From contig JADGAY010000017.1 in NCBI GenBank assembly GCA_015231775.1, forward strand, positions 1-38,400: a DNA stretch of 38,400 nucleotides, in the 5' to 3' direction. Source of the DNA: Magnetococcales bacterium (GTDB lineage: Bacteria; Pseudomonadota; Magnetococcia; Magnetococcales; Magnetaquicoccaceae). The position numbers and the translations under genes were made by a program. A model generated the notes under the pieces. That model was not told where the DNA came from. It was given only the letters and a program-made list of their open reading frames with translations, and did not search any database. This document shows, one piece after another, positions 24,235 to 33,828 of this stretch (positions within the stretch are counted from its first letter, which is position 1; every line of letters begins with the position of its first letter).

Positions 24235-25515
24235 TCAAGCGGTCTCGACCGCTTCGGCCTCGCGATTCCAGACCGGCGGCATTTTCGTCTGCTCACCCTC
24301 GAAACGGGTCGGGGCCAGCTCCTCGAACTTGATGTAGGGGGTGGTGCGCGGCTGACGGATCATGCGCGGATCCGGCTCCAGACCCACACCCTTCAAGAAG
24401 GTGCCCATGCCGACACGGTGGATGAATTCGCCGATGCGCTCGTGATCCATGCCGTTGTCGTTCCAGAACTCCCAAACCCGCTCGATGAAGCTGATCAACT
24501 CATCGAGATCCTCGTCGGTCTCGAGCTTCATGAAGGGAACCAGCACCGAACTCAAGGTATCGCCGATCTTCAAGGTGCGGTGACCGCCCACCAGGATGGT
24601 GACGCCGCGATCCAGACCCGGCTTCAAGGCGTGATGCATCACGTTGATGCAGTGCATGCAGCGGACGCAGTTGTCGTTGTCCACTTCCAGGCTCTTGCCG
24701 CGCACCGCCAGGCAGCGGGTCGGGCAGCGGGTGATCACGTTGTCGATGAGATATTCGATGCCCTTCTCGTCGATGAACTCCGCGACCTTGGCTTGATCCA
24801 CCTGCATCGGGCCGCGCCAGGTGCCGATGATCGGCATATCGGAACGGAGCATGGAGTTGGCGCAGTCGTTGCCGCAACCGGAGAGCTTGAACTTGAACTT
24901 GTAGACGAATTCGGGGCGGTGCAGGTAGTGGATGAAGGTGTCGGTGATGTGCTTGGTGGTCTTCATCGTGTCGTAGCAGGCCATTTCGCAGCGGGCCTGA
25001 CCGACGCAGCACTGGAGGGTGCGCATGGCCGCGCCCGATCCGCCGATGTCCCAACCATCGTTCATCAGATCCTCGACGCACTGCAACGAACCGGCGTCGT
25101 CGAAGCCCAGCAGCAGCACGTCGCCGCTCATGCCGTGGAATTGCAGGATTCCCGCGCCGTTGCGCTCGGCGGTGTCGGCCAGGTTGCGCAGGGATTCGGT
25201 GGAGTAGACCCAACCCGGCGGCTCGATCACGCGCACGGTGTGGAAATTGGCCAGACCGGGATACTTGTGGGAGAGTTCCGAGACGCGGGCGATGATGCCG
25301 CCGCCGTAACCCGGCGCATTGATGATTTTGCCGAGCCAGTAGTTCCAGCGATTCTCATACGACTCTTCGAGCTGATTGAGGAGCTGGGCCACGATCGGTT
25401 TCTTCTTCGAATACTCCTTGAGATCCGAAAAGAAACTCGGCCAGGGTCCGCTCTCCAGCTCGTTGAGCATGGGCGTATGCAGTTCCATTGCCTGGGATGT
25501 TTGGTTGACACTCAT
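24235..25515 (-). CDS. dsrA: Dissimilatory sulfite reductase alpha subunit, reverse type
   Basis: The 426-residue alpha subunit of the alpha2-beta2 enzyme, which carries the catalytic siroheme-[4Fe-4S] centre. The cofactor motifs are CCVGQARCEMACYDT (Cys170-x5-Cys176) and LSGCGNDCANS (Cys214-x3-Cys218). The ferredoxin domain carries RCPTRC (264-268) and CVRCMHC (Cys283, 286 and 289). The ATG at 25515 is chosen because GAGGAG lies about 9 nt upstream; in-frame codons further upstream look non-coding. It is the first dsr gene here, 283 bp downstream of metY and separated from it by a strong hairpin, so it likely has its own promoter. I could not find a convincing sigma-70 pair in that gap. Confidence 0.96.
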   Translation of the reverse strand: MSVNQTSQAMELHTPMLNELESGPWPSFFSDLKEYSKKKPIVAQLLNQLEESYENRWNYWLGKIINAPGYGGGIIARVSELSHKYPGLANFHTVRVIEPPGWVYSTESLRNLADTAERNGAGILQFHGMSGDVLLLGFDDAGSLQCVEDLMNDGWDIGGSGAAMRTLQCCVGQARCEMACYDTMKTTKHITDTFIHYLHRPEFVYKFKFKLSGCGNDCANSMLRSDMPIIGTWRGPMQVDQAKVAEFIDEKGIEYLIDNVITRCPTRCLAVRGKSLEVDNDNCVRCMHCINVMHHALKPGLDRGVTILVGGHRTLKIGDTLSSVLVPFMKLETDEDLDELISFIERVWEFWNDNGMDHERIGEFIHRVGMGTFLKGVGLEPDPRMIRQPRTTPYIKFEELAPTRFEGEQTKMPPVWNREAEAVETA

Positions 25516-25712
25516 TCTTCGCGCACTCCTCGTTGAAAAACGCCGTGATGGAACGGTTATCGAGCCGATCTTTTTTACTGGCGATTTTGCTGCCCCCTCG
25601 GCATCGACAGAATCTTGACTGGATTTTATGTTGCACTGCATTAGACAATCATGAAATTCCAATATTGTGATTTTCTCTTTGACATCACAACTTGGCAAGG
25701 AAAATTTTGCGG

Positions 25713-25739
25713 GCGGACCCGGAATTTCTCCGGGTCCGC
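25713..25739 (-). terminator. Hairpin terminator candidate after metY
   Basis: A perfect 11-bp GC-rich stem (GCGGACCCGGA at 25713-25723 with TCCGGGTCCGC at 25729-25739) and a 5-nt loop. On the minus strand it is followed by CCGCAAAATTTTCC, an imperfect T-tract. It separates metY from dsrA. Confidence 0.65.
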
Positions 25740-25798
25740 TGGGGGGAAAGGCTATGACTTGCAGAGTGATATTTCAGGATGGGTGAAAAGTCGGGGTG

Positions 25799-27079
25799 TC
25801 AAACGGAAGTCGCCACATCCAGGGCCTGGGAGATATCGGCCAGGATGTCGTCGATGTGCTCCAGACCGACGGAAAGGCGCACCATGTCCTCCGAGACGCC
25901 GGCCTTTTTAAGCTCTTCGGGGGCCAGTTGCCGATGGGTGGTGCTGGCCGGGTGGCAGGCCAGGGACTTGGCATCGCCGATGTTCACCAGGTGGGTGATC
26001 AGTTTCAGGGAGTCGATGAATTTTTCCCCCGCCTTGCGACCGCCCTGGACCCCGAAGGTGAGGATGCCCGATGCCTTGCCATTGAAATAACGGTCCACCA
26101 ACCCGCGATCCGGATGATCCTTCAAACCGGCGTAGCTCACCCAGGCCACCTTGGCATGGCCCTGGAGGTATTCGGCGACGGCCAGGGCATTGTCGCAGTG
26201 ACGCTCCATGCGCAGGGCCAGGGTTTCGATGCCTTGCAGAATCAGGAAACTGTTGAACGGCGAGATCGCCGCCCCCATGTTGCGCAGCGGTACCACCCGT
26301 GCCCGACCGATGAAGGCGGCGGCGCCCAGGGCCTCGGTGTAGGTGACCCCGTGATAGGAGATATCCGGCTCGTTCAGGCGGCGGAAACGGGTTTTGTGCT
26401 CGGCCCACGGAAAGCGTCCCGAATCGACCAGCGCACCGCCGATGCTGGTGCCGTGCCCGCCCATGTATTTGGTCAGGGAGTGGATGATGATGTCCGCGCC
26501 GTGATCGAACGGACGGCAGATGGCCGGCGTCGGCACGGTGTTGTCCACGATCAGCGGCACGCCCCGGGCATGACCCACCTGGGCCAGGGCCGCGATATCG
26601 ACCACGTTGCCGAGGGGATTGCCGATCGACTCCACGAAGATCGCCTTGGTGCGTTCGTCGATCAACGCCGAGAAGCTGGTTGGTTCCCGGTAATCGGCGA
26701 AGCGCACTTCGATGCCCAGTTGCGGCAGGGTGTGGGCAAACAGATTGTACGTGCCGCCGTAGAGCGTGCTCGAGGCGATGATGTTGTCCCCGGTCTCGCA
26801 GATGGTGAAGATCGCGTAGGTGATCGCCGCCTGTCCCGAGGAGAGCGCCAGGGCACCGATGCCACCTTCCAGTTCCGCGACCCGCTGCTCGAGTACCGCG
26901 GTGGTCGGGTTCATGATGCGGGTGTAGATGTTGCCCGCCACTTTCAGATCGAACAGATCCGCTGCATGCTGGGTGTCGTCGAAGGCGTAGGAGGTGGTCT
27001 GATAGATGGGCACCGCCACGGATTTGGTGGTCGGTTCCGGTCGGTAGCCGGCGTGAATGGCCAGGGTTTCCAGCTTCAT
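25799..27079 (-). CDS. metY: O-acetylhomoserine aminocarboxypropyltransferase (sulfhydrylase)
   Basis: A 426-residue PLP enzyme of the Cys/Met metabolism family that joins sulfide and O-acetylhomoserine to make homocysteine. The PLP lysine is Lys204 in IIHSLTKYMGGHG. YQTTSYAF and YTRIMNPTT near the N-terminus, SSGQAA at 80-85 and the acidic VDNT at 178-181 fit the MetY/Cys3 group. The long insert-bearing length favours MetY over cystathionine synthases of about 390 residues. The ATG at 27079 has AAGGAG about 10 nt upstream. It starts 44 bp after the GGDEF gene stop and precedes dsrA, so sulfide-using biosynthesis sits next to sulfur oxidation. Confidence 0.93.
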   Translation of the reverse strand: MKLETLAIHAGYRPEPTTKSVAVPIYQTTSYAFDDTQHAADLFDLKVAGNIYTRIMNPTTAVLEQRVAELEGGIGALALSSGQAAITYAIFTICETGDNIIASSTLYGGTYNLFAHTLPQLGIEVRFADYREPTSFSALIDERTKAIFVESIGNPLGNVVDIAALAQVGHARGVPLIVDNTVPTPAICRPFDHGADIIIHSLTKYMGGHGTSIGGALVDSGRFPWAEHKTRFRRLNEPDISYHGVTYTEALGAAAFIGRARVVPLRNMGAAISPFNSFLILQGIETLALRMERHCDNALAVAEYLQGHAKVAWVSYAGLKDHPDRGLVDRYFNGKASGILTFGVQGGRKAGEKFIDSLKLITHLVNIGDAKSLACHPASTTHRQLAPEELKKAGVSEDMVRLSVGLEHIDDILADISQALDVATSV

Positions 27080-27123
27080 GGTCTCACAGCTCCTTGTGTT
27101 TGTGTTTTTAAGTTGATATCCGA

Positions 27124-28869
27124 TCAACGATTTTTTCGGTCCGCCTTCTCGAAATAGCGGAATCCGTTGCGACCGTGCTCCTTGACCGTGTACATCGCCA
27201 TGTCCGCGTTCGCCATCAGGGCATCCCCGTCGGCGCCGTGGGTTGGAAAGAGGGCGATGCCGATGGACGCCCCCACCACCACCTGGTCGCCCGCCACCTC
27301 GATGGGTTGGGAAACGCTCTGCACGATCTTTCCGGCCACCCGACCCGCGGCGGCGGGGTCGGCCAGATCCGACAGGATCACCGCGAATTCGTCGCCCCCC
27401 ATGCGCGCCACCAGATCCGAAGCGCGCAGGCAGACGCGGATGCGCTGGGTGGAGGTGATCAGCACCTGATCCCCGGCGGCGTGCCCCAGGGTGTCGTTGA
27501 CCTCCTTGAAGTGGTCCAGATCGATCAGCATCAGGGCCAAGGGCTCCTGGCCGCGGGTCGCCTGGGTCAGGGCATGGGTCAGATGCTCGGCGAACAGCAC
27601 CCGGTTGGGGAGCGAGGTCAAGATGTCGTGATGGGCCAGATGCTGCATCCGCTCCTCGAGTCGCTTGCGCTCCAGGATGCCGGCCAGGGTGAATCCCACA
27701 TTGGCCAGGAACGCCTCCTCCTCGGCGGTCTTGACGTGGGCCGGATCCAGATAGAGGTTCATCACCGCCAGCACCCTGCCGCGCGAGACGATCGGCAGAC
27801 AGTAGTGGCCGTGATCGGCCATCCCGTCGTAACGGTTCTCATGCTGTCCGTCTGCGTTCTGGACGTGCAACAGCCGTTTTTCGAGGGCGGCGCGTCCACA
27901 CAGACACCATCCGGGCCGTACCGTCTGGCAGGAACGCTCGTTTTCGGGGGTGAGCCCCACTGAGGCCATCATACGCAAGGTGCCATCCTGTTCGTCGGCC
28001 AGAAAGATCGCCCCCCGGTGCTCCAGGCGCAGAAACGGCACGGTCAGGACGATCTGCAACGCCACCTCGAGCTGCTTTTGCAACGACAGGGGCTCCAGGG
28101 AGCTTTCCAGCAACGCGCTCAACGCCAGGCGGCGCGCCTGGGAACGCAGGTTGGTCTCATCAAGACGGTGCAGTTCGCGTCCCATCTGCTGCATGGCGTG
28201 CAGCAGAATGCCGATCTCATCCTTGGGGATGTGGTCGATGGTGGCGGTGAGGTTGCCCGAGGCGATCTGGCGGGAGAACTGCACCCCCGATTTGAGGGAG
28301 CGCAGAATCGAGCGGGTCAACATGAGCACCGTGATCCCCGCGCTGAGAATGGCCAGAATCACGAAGATTGTGTGCAGCCGTTCGGTATAGGCCAGATGTT
28401 TTTCCTGTTTGCCCTGGCGTGTTGCCAGTCGCGCGTCGAACCGTTCATGGAGTTGCCTGGCCAGGGGTACCAGTTGGCGTTCGGACTGTATGACCCGCTC
28501 CTCCCAGGATTGGCCCGGAATCTGGCCGAGCGCCTCGAAGCGGTCCAGATAGGTCTGGGTGATGTCGCCGATTTCGTGCCAGGCCTCGTGTTCGGCTCCG
28601 GAAGTCAGCGCGGCTTCATCGCGGACCATCTGTCCGAGACGGGTCATCCATTCGCGGGTCAGGCTGGCCCACTTCTCGTCCTGACGCAACAGGAAGTTCT
28701 TTTCATGCCGCCGGGACTCGAGCAGCGCCTCGCGCATCTGTCGAACCCGCTCCTGCCCCCGTTCCATGTTGACCAGGATCTGCATGTTCTGCCAGGCGAG
28801 CATGGACAACAGCAGCACCAGACCGACCGTGCCGCCGAATCCAAGTCCCAATTTGTGATGGATGTACAT
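27124..28869 (-). CDS. Membrane diguanylate cyclase: periplasmic helical sensor, HAMP, GAF, GGDEF
   Basis: 581 residues. A transmembrane helix (about 9-25) leads to a periplasmic helical bundle (about 30-160) bearing SRRHEKNFLLR, as in helical-bimodular chemoreceptor sensors. A second helix (about 166-185), HAMP (about 186-238) and GAF (about 255-400) follow. The GAF has Cys314, the CxC pair Cys322/324, and His353, His355 and Cys357 in DHGHYC. The GGDEF domain (about 410-575) has the active motif GGDEF (491-495) and an inhibitory RxxD site RASD (482-485), so it probably makes c-di-GMP with feedback control. The GAF is clearly paralogous to that of the kinase just upstream. It lies 112 bp after that kinase and is likely cotranscribed with metY. 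Confidence 0.93.
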   Translation of the reverse strand: MYIHHKLGLGFGGTVGLVLLLSMLAWQNMQILVNMERGQERVRQMREALLESRRHEKNFLLRQDEKWASLTREWMTRLGQMVRDEAALTSGAEHEAWHEIGDITQTYLDRFEALGQIPGQSWEERVIQSERQLVPLARQLHERFDARLATRQGKQEKHLAYTERLHTIFVILAILSAGITVLMLTRSILRSLKSGVQFSRQIASGNLTATIDHIPKDEIGILLHAMQQMGRELHRLDETNLRSQARRLALSALLESSLEPLSLQKQLEVALQIVLTVPFLRLEHRGAIFLADEQDGTLRMMASVGLTPENERSCQTVRPGWCLCGRAALEKRLLHVQNADGQHENRYDGMADHGHYCLPIVSRGRVLAVMNLYLDPAHVKTAEEEAFLANVGFTLAGILERKRLEERMQHLAHHDILTSLPNRVLFAEHLTHALTQATRGQEPLALMLIDLDHFKEVNDTLGHAAGDQVLITSTQRIRVCLRASDLVARMGGDEFAVILSDLADPAAAGRVAGKIVQSVSQPIEVAGDQVVVGASIGIALFPTHGADGDALMANADMAMYTVKEHGRNGFRYFEKADRKNR

Positions 28870-28981
28870 GCTGACAGCCCCGTGTCCCCTCCATGCGCGG
28901 TGGCTTGCGCGTCAAGATCCCTTGACGGTCCGTTATGCCCCAGCGGGCATCATGGCGATGATTCGGCGAAATTTCAACCGA

Positions 28982-31384
28982 TCATCCTTCAGAAGCGGTT
29001 TGCTCCGGAACGAGCAACCCCTCGGCCTCGCGGATGATCTCCGGAATCCGTTTGGAGTTGCGCGCGAAAATGGCCTCGCGAATGCGTTCGAACACGGTTT
29101 TGTGCGGACATTCGTAAGGCGAGCAGAGCGCGAACAAGGTGTCGCACATGGCCACGATCCGCGCGGACTCGAACAGGGGCAAGGTCGCGATTTCGGCCAG
29201 TCCGGCGCGCAACCGCTCCGTCAGCCCCTCGGGGAGCGGTTCCTGTCCCGGCACGAACGGGGTGGGGGTGGCCTCGCCGGGCTTGCGGGTCAGATAGGCC
29301 GCCAGCATCGGGATCAACCGCCCCAGATCCACCGGTTTGGTCAGATAGTCCGAGACACCCGCCTCCAGGGCCTCTTTTTCCCGTTCCACGAAGGCGTCCG
29401 CCGACAAGCCGATCACCGGGATGGTGGCGGTCTCCGGATGGCTTTTCAGGGCGCGGGTGGCGGTCAGGCCGTCCATGATCGGCATGTGCAGATCCATCAG
29501 GATCAGATCCGGCAACCACGCCCGCGCCTTCTCCACCCCGCGGCGACCATCCTCGGCCACCGTGGCGGTCAGGCCCACCTCGTCGAGCACGGCCAACAGC
29601 ATCTCCTGATTCATCGGATTGTCCTCGACCAGGAGAATCCGCGCCTTGGGATCGAAACGGTATTCGCGCCAGTTGATGGCGTTGGCGTCCTGGGCCGGGG
29701 GATCCGCCTCCTGCAAGGGGAGTCGCACCCGAAAGGTGGAGCCGACCCCCTCGTGGCTGTCCACGTAGACGCTCCCCTCCAGAATCCCGGTGAGACTGCG
29801 CACGATGGCCAGGCCCAGTCCGGTGCCGCCGTGACGTCGGGTGGTGGAGCCATCCCCCTGCTCGAACGGTTCGAAGATGGCGTTGAGCCGCTCACGGGGG
29901 ATGCCGATCCCCTGGTCCTCGACTTCGAACATCATGAAACCGCCGTCGCGCACCGCGCGAATGGTCACGTTCTTGCCGCGCGGGGTGAACTTGATGGCAT
30001 TGCCCACCAGGTTCATGAGGATCTGGTTGATGCGGGTGCGATCCGAGTGGACATGCCGGGGAAGTTCCGGATCCAATGCGTAGTGAAGCAGCACCCCCTT
30101 TTCGGCGGCGCGGTCCTTGGCGACCTGATAGAGGCTCTGCACCAGGAGGGCGATGTCGATGTCCTCCTTGTCGAGCACCACCTTGCCGGCCTCGATCTTG
30201 GCCAGATCCAGGACATTGCTGATGATTTCGGTGAGGTTGTCCCCGCTGACGCGGATGTTCTCCAGATAGCGCATGAAACGCGGCGAGATCTGGCTCTGAT
30301 GCTTGAGCAGGATGCGGGAAAAACCGACGATGGCATTCAACGGGGTGCGGATTTCGTGGCTGACGTTGGCCAGAAAGGCGGTTTTGGCCCGGTTGGCGCT
30401 TTCCGCCTCCTCCTTGGCCTGGCGCAGATCGGCCTCGACCCGCTTGCGTTCGATGAGGCCGGCCAGGGTGTTGGCCACGGCGGTCAGAAACGCCTCCTCC
30501 TCGGGCAAACGGGCATGCCCCACGGTGAGATAGAGATTGTAGACCCCCAGCAGCACCCCCCGTGACAGGATCGGCACGCAGTAGTGACCATGGGGCATCA
30601 TGCCGGGATAGCGCACATCGTGATCCGGTCCCACGCAGTCGGCAAACAGCATGCGCGCCTCCTGGGCCGCCCGCCCGCACAGGCAGAAGCCCGGCTCGAC
30701 CACCTGGCAGTGGGAGACCAGACTGGCGGAGAGCCCCTTTTGGACCACCAGGGAGAGACGTTTGGTGGAGGGGTCGGCCAGGAAGATCGCGCCGCGCGCC
30801 TGCACCGCCAGCCACGGCACATCGAGGATGATGTCGAGGGCCCGTTGCAGCAACTCCTCCAGGGAGATGGGCTCCAGGGCGGTTTGCAGGAGGGTGTTGA
30901 TGGCCAGGCGGGATTGGGCGGTGCGTTCGTTGTGGCGCACCAGTTCTCGCAGGGTTTCGACCTCGGCGGAGAGATCCTGGTAACGGGTCGCAAGCTCCGC
31001 ATAACCGGAGGTTTCCCGATTGTTTTTGTTTTTCTTTTTTTTGTCAGGGTCCGGATCCTGGTCCAAATGGCTGCGGGCGGCTTCGAGGTCGGCGCGGGTC
31101 ACCACGCCCACGAACCGCTCTCCCTCCATGACCGGCAGGACCGGACGGTTGCTCTGGGTCATGCGTTCGAGGACGGTATTCAACGCCTCGCCCACCCGCA
31201 CCAGGGGACCGCCGGAGAGACCCCGACCCGCCTGGATATCCTCCAGCGTCAGGATTCCCGCGAAGGCATCGCGTCGGAAGATGACCAGAAAGCCATGTTT
31301 GGCGATTTCTCGGGCTGCCGCTTCCCGTTCGGCCCCGGATCGGGCCATGGGATAGCGTTGCCGCACGAAGCTGGCGATTTTCAT
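28982..31384 (-). CDS. CBS/GAF hybrid histidine kinase with receiver
   Basis: 800 residues, no membrane helix, so cytoplasmic. A CBS-domain pair (about 1-105) suggests adenine-nucleotide sensing. A short lysine/asparagine linker (115-122) and coiled coil follow. The GAF domain (about 165-315) carries Cys226, Cys234, Cys236, Cys250 and HGHYC (265-269). HisKA has His343 in [11 protein letters not shown]. The ATPase domain has EDQGIGIP and [10 protein letters not shown]. The receiver (about 582-698) has Asp631 in [11 protein letters not shown] and Lys683. The C-terminal 100 residues include three cysteines and are unassigned. The start used is the ATG at 31384 with a G-rich stretch upstream; an ATG at 31441 is in frame but its extra codons look non-coding. 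Confidence 0.92.
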   Translation of the reverse strand: MKIASFVRQRYPMARSGAEREAAAREIAKHGFLVIFRRDAFAGILTLEDIQAGRGLSGGPLVRVGEALNTVLERMTQSNRPVLPVMEGERFVGVVTRADLEAARSHLDQDPDPDKKKKNKNNRETSGYAELATRYQDLSAEVETLRELVRHNERTAQSRLAINTLLQTALEPISLEELLQRALDIILDVPWLAVQARGAIFLADPSTKRLSLVVQKGLSASLVSHCQVVEPGFCLCGRAAQEARMLFADCVGPDHDVRYPGMMPHGHYCVPILSRGVLLGVYNLYLTVGHARLPEEEAFLTAVANTLAGLIERKRVEADLRQAKEEAESANRAKTAFLANVSHEIRTPLNAIVGFSRILLKHQSQISPRFMRYLENIRVSGDNLTEIISNVLDLAKIEAGKVVLDKEDIDIALLVQSLYQVAKDRAAEKGVLLHYALDPELPRHVHSDRTRINQILMNLVGNAIKFTPRGKNVTIRAVRDGGFMMFEVEDQGIGIPRERLNAIFEPFEQGDGSTTRRHGGTGLGLAIVRSLTGILEGSVYVDSHEGVGSTFRVRLPLQEADPPAQDANAINWREYRFDPKARILLVEDNPMNQEMLLAVLDEVGLTATVAEDGRRGVEKARAWLPDLILMDLHMPIMDGLTATRALKSHPETATIPVIGLSADAFVEREKEALEAGVSDYLTKPVDLGRLIPMLAAYLTRKPGEATPTPFVPGQEPLPEGLTERLRAGLAEIATLPLFESARIVAMCDTLFALCSPYECPHKTVFERIREAIFARNSKRIPEIIREAEGLLVPEQTASEG

Positions 31385-31570
31385 CGATTCCACCCCACCG
31401 TGGCATCCCCTCCCTTGCGTCCGGCTGGAATCGCGTGCCAAATAAAAGGTCGCGTGCGGCCAGCCGGTGCGTTTTCGGGTATCGGAATGACGAACGTTGC
31501 CAAGAGGCTGAACGGCTTTGTTAAGTTACGAGAACTCAGCATCCCACAATTACCACTTTATGTACAGACT

Positions 31571-31640
31571 AAACGTGCACGCTGGGGGGAGAACCCCCGC
31601 CGCCCCCCGACCGTGGTGCCTCCTGACGGGCGTTCCACGG
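31571..31640 (-). repeat. 68-bp double-hairpin repeat, copy 4
   Basis: Minus-orientation copy in the 302-bp divergent gap between the hybrid kinase and the ABC-F gene. The first hairpin is CCGTGGAACGCCCGTCAGG, then AGGCACCACGG; the second is GGGGG-TTCT-CCCCC; the tail is AGCGTGCACGTTT. The rest of the gap (31385-31570 and 31641-31686) shows no gene and no strong promoter. Confidence 0.8.
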
Positions 31641-31686
31641 TCATCATCCCAACCCATCATGGATTGTTCATTCAGGAAACGCGAGC

Positions 31687-33687
31687 GTGTTGACCCTTGA
31701 TAAAATAAGCAAGAATCTTGGCGGACGCCAACTGCTGGAGCAGGCGGAACTGCTGATCAATCCGGGTGAACGGGTGGGTCTGATCGGTCCGAACGGCACC
31801 GGCAAGACCACGCTGTTGCGAATGATTCTGGGCGAGATGGAGTGTGATGCCGGCTCGATCCGGATGCGGGGCGGGGTGCGGATCGGGTTGTTGCGTCAGG
31901 AGATTCAGGACGACAGCCAGACGCTCATGGCCATGACCCTGGCCGGTGACCCGGAGTTGACCGGGTTGCGCGACGAGCGGGAGACGATTCAACACCAACT
32001 GCTCGATCCGGTCCATGCCCCGGAACATGATGGCCTGGTGGCCCGTCTCGGGGAGATCGATCTGCGTCTGGCCACCATGAACGCCTATGCCGCCGAGTCC
32101 CGCGCCGCCGCGATCCTCACCGGTCTGGGGTTCGCGCCGGAGGATCCCGCCCGTCCGCTGGGCAGCTTTTCCGGCGGCTGGCGCATGCGGGCGCAGTTGG
32201 CGCGGCTGCTTTTCTGGGCCCCGGATCTGCTGCTCCTGGACGAGCCGACCAACCATCTGGATCTGGAGTCCGCCGCCTGGCTGGAGAACCACTTAAAGAA
32301 GAACGCCGGCGGCCAGGCGTTGGTGATCGTCTCTCACGATCGTTCGTTCCTCAATCGCGCCACCAACGTCACCGTGGAGCTGGAAAACGGCAGCCTGACC
32401 CGCTTTTCCGGACCCTTCGACGCCTGGCTGGAGCAGAAGGCCATGAACCTGCAAAGCCAGGAGCGGTCCGCCGCGCGGATCAACCGGCGCCGGGAGGAGC
32501 TGGAATGTTTCATCCGGCGGTTTCGCGCCAAGGCCACGAAAGCCAAACAGGTGCAGAGCCGGGTGAAGATGCTCTCCAAGCTGGAGCCGACCCAACGCGC
32601 CGCCCCCACCGCCGGGCCGCCGCGCATCCGCTTTCCCACCCCGCCGGCCTGCGGCATGGAGGTGCTCAAGACCCGTCGGCTCAAAAAGGGGTACGGCGAG
32701 AAGCTTATCCTCGACGACGTGAGCCTGGAACTCAAACGGGGGGAGAAGATCGGTCTGGTGGGGATCAACGGCGCGGGCAAGAGCACCTTGCTCAAACTGA
32801 TCGCCGGTGACCTGACCCCCGATTCCGGGCAGGTGCTTCTCTCCGAGCGCATCAAGGTGGCGCGTTTCGCCCAGCATGCCCTCGAAACCCTCAACCCGGC
32901 CCAGACCGTGCTCGAATCCGCCGCCACCGCCGCGCCGGAACATTTCGGCGATACCGCCCTGAGAACCTTGTTGGGAGGTCTGCTCTTTTCCGGGGACGCG
33001 GTGAAAACCAGGGTGGCGGATCTCTCCGGCGGGGAGCGGGTACGGTTGGCCCTGGCCCATCTGTTTCTGGCCGGGGCGAATCTGCTGTTGCTCGACGAGC
33101 CGGCCAACCATCTCGACATGGCGGCCCGCGCCGCCCTCGAGGAGGCCCTGATCGACTATCCGGGGGCCCTGCTCCTGGTCACCCACGATCGGGATCTGAT
33201 GGAGGCCAGTTGCGACGCCATGTGGGTGGTCGCCAATGGCAAGGTGACGGTGTGGGAGGGGACGCTGGAGAGCTATCTGGAGCAGGCGATCCGCGATGAA
33301 CCCGCGAGTGGCGCGAGCGGATCGGGGCTGGCCGCGTCGGTTGGGCGCGATCCCCGGGATCCCCGTGAGATCCGTCGTCTGACCGCCCAGGTGCGCGACC
33401 GGCTGCGCGCCGAGACTCAGCAGACCCGCAAGCGGCTGGAGAAGCTGGAACAGGAGATCGCGACCCTGGAAGCGGAACAGGGGCGGATTCAGGCCGTTCT
33501 GGCCGCTCCCGAGGCCTATGCCGATGCCGCGCGGGAGAGTCTGAAGAGCGACGTGGCGCGTCTCGGGCAACTGGAGGGGCGTCTGCTGGAGGCGATGATG
33601 GCCTGGGAGGAGATCTCCCTGGAGATCGCGGCGCGGGAGTCGGAAGCGGAGGCCGATCTGTCGCGGATTCGCGCCGGGGAGGGGTGA
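31687..33687 (+). CDS. ABC-F family ATP-binding protein, YheS-like
   Basis: A 666-residue soluble twin ABC ATPase with no membrane domain. ABC-F proteins act on the ribosome as translation factors. The first cassette has Walker A GPNGTGKTT (34-42), signature FSGGWRMR and LLLLDEPTNHLDLES. The arginine/lysine-rich inter-cassette linker (FRAKATKAKQVQSRVKMLSK) is YheS/ABCF3-like. The second cassette has GINGAGKST (359-367), signature LSGGERVR and LLLLDEPANHLD, with Ala replacing the usual Thr. A C-terminal coiled coil (about 560-640) completes the architecture. The start is GTG at 31687 with AGGA upstream; a TTG codon immediately follows. The methyltransferase gene begins about 140 bp downstream. 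Confidence 0.93.
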   Translation: MLTLDKISKNLGGRQLLEQAELLINPGERVGLIGPNGTGKTTLLRMILGEMECDAGSIRMRGGVRIGLLRQEIQDDSQTLMAMTLAGDPELTGLRDERETIQHQLLDPVHAPEHDGLVARLGEIDLRLATMNAYAAESRAAAILTGLGFAPEDPARPLGSFSGGWRMRAQLARLLFWAPDLLLLDEPTNHLDLESAAWLENHLKKNAGGQALVIVSHDRSFLNRATNVTVELENGSLTRFSGPFDAWLEQKAMNLQSQERSAARINRRREELECFIRRFRAKATKAKQVQSRVKMLSKLEPTQRAAPTAGPPRIRFPTPPACGMEVLKTRRLKKGYGEKLILDDVSLELKRGEKIGLVGINGAGKSTLLKLIAGDLTPDSGQVLLSERIKVARFAQHALETLNPAQTVLESAATAAPEHFGDTALRTLLGGLLFSGDAVKTRVADLSGGERVRLALAHLFLAGANLLLLDEPANHLDMAARAALEEALIDYPGALLLVTHDRDLMEASCDAMWVVANGKVTVWEGTLESYLEQAIRDEPASGASGSGLAASVGRDPRDPREIRRLTAQVRDRLRAETQQTRKRLEKLEQEIATLEAEQGRIQAVLAAPEAYADAARESLKSDVARLGQLEGRLLEAMMAWEEISLEIAARESEAEADLSRIRAGEG

Positions 33688-33828
33688 GGTCCGCGCGTCC
33701 GTGACCTCCTGGCCGGATGCCTGGGGTGGCGCCGGGTCCGCCGTTCGATTGATGTTTGCAGATGGAGGAATCCAGGCTATGATGACCAACCTTGAAAATT
33801 CCATCCGCAACCAGCGATCGCCCATGCC

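Noticed and set aside
21032-25515. Interpretation as a sulfate-reducing (forward) Dsr system
   Set aside because: dsrL adjacent to dsrAB and absence of dsrD favour the reverse, oxidative type, though a phylogeny would be needed to settle it.
25516-25712. Sigma-70 promoter for dsrA
   Set aside because: Several AT-rich -10-like hexamers exist (for example near 25623 and 25640) but none has a -35 partner at acceptable spacing.
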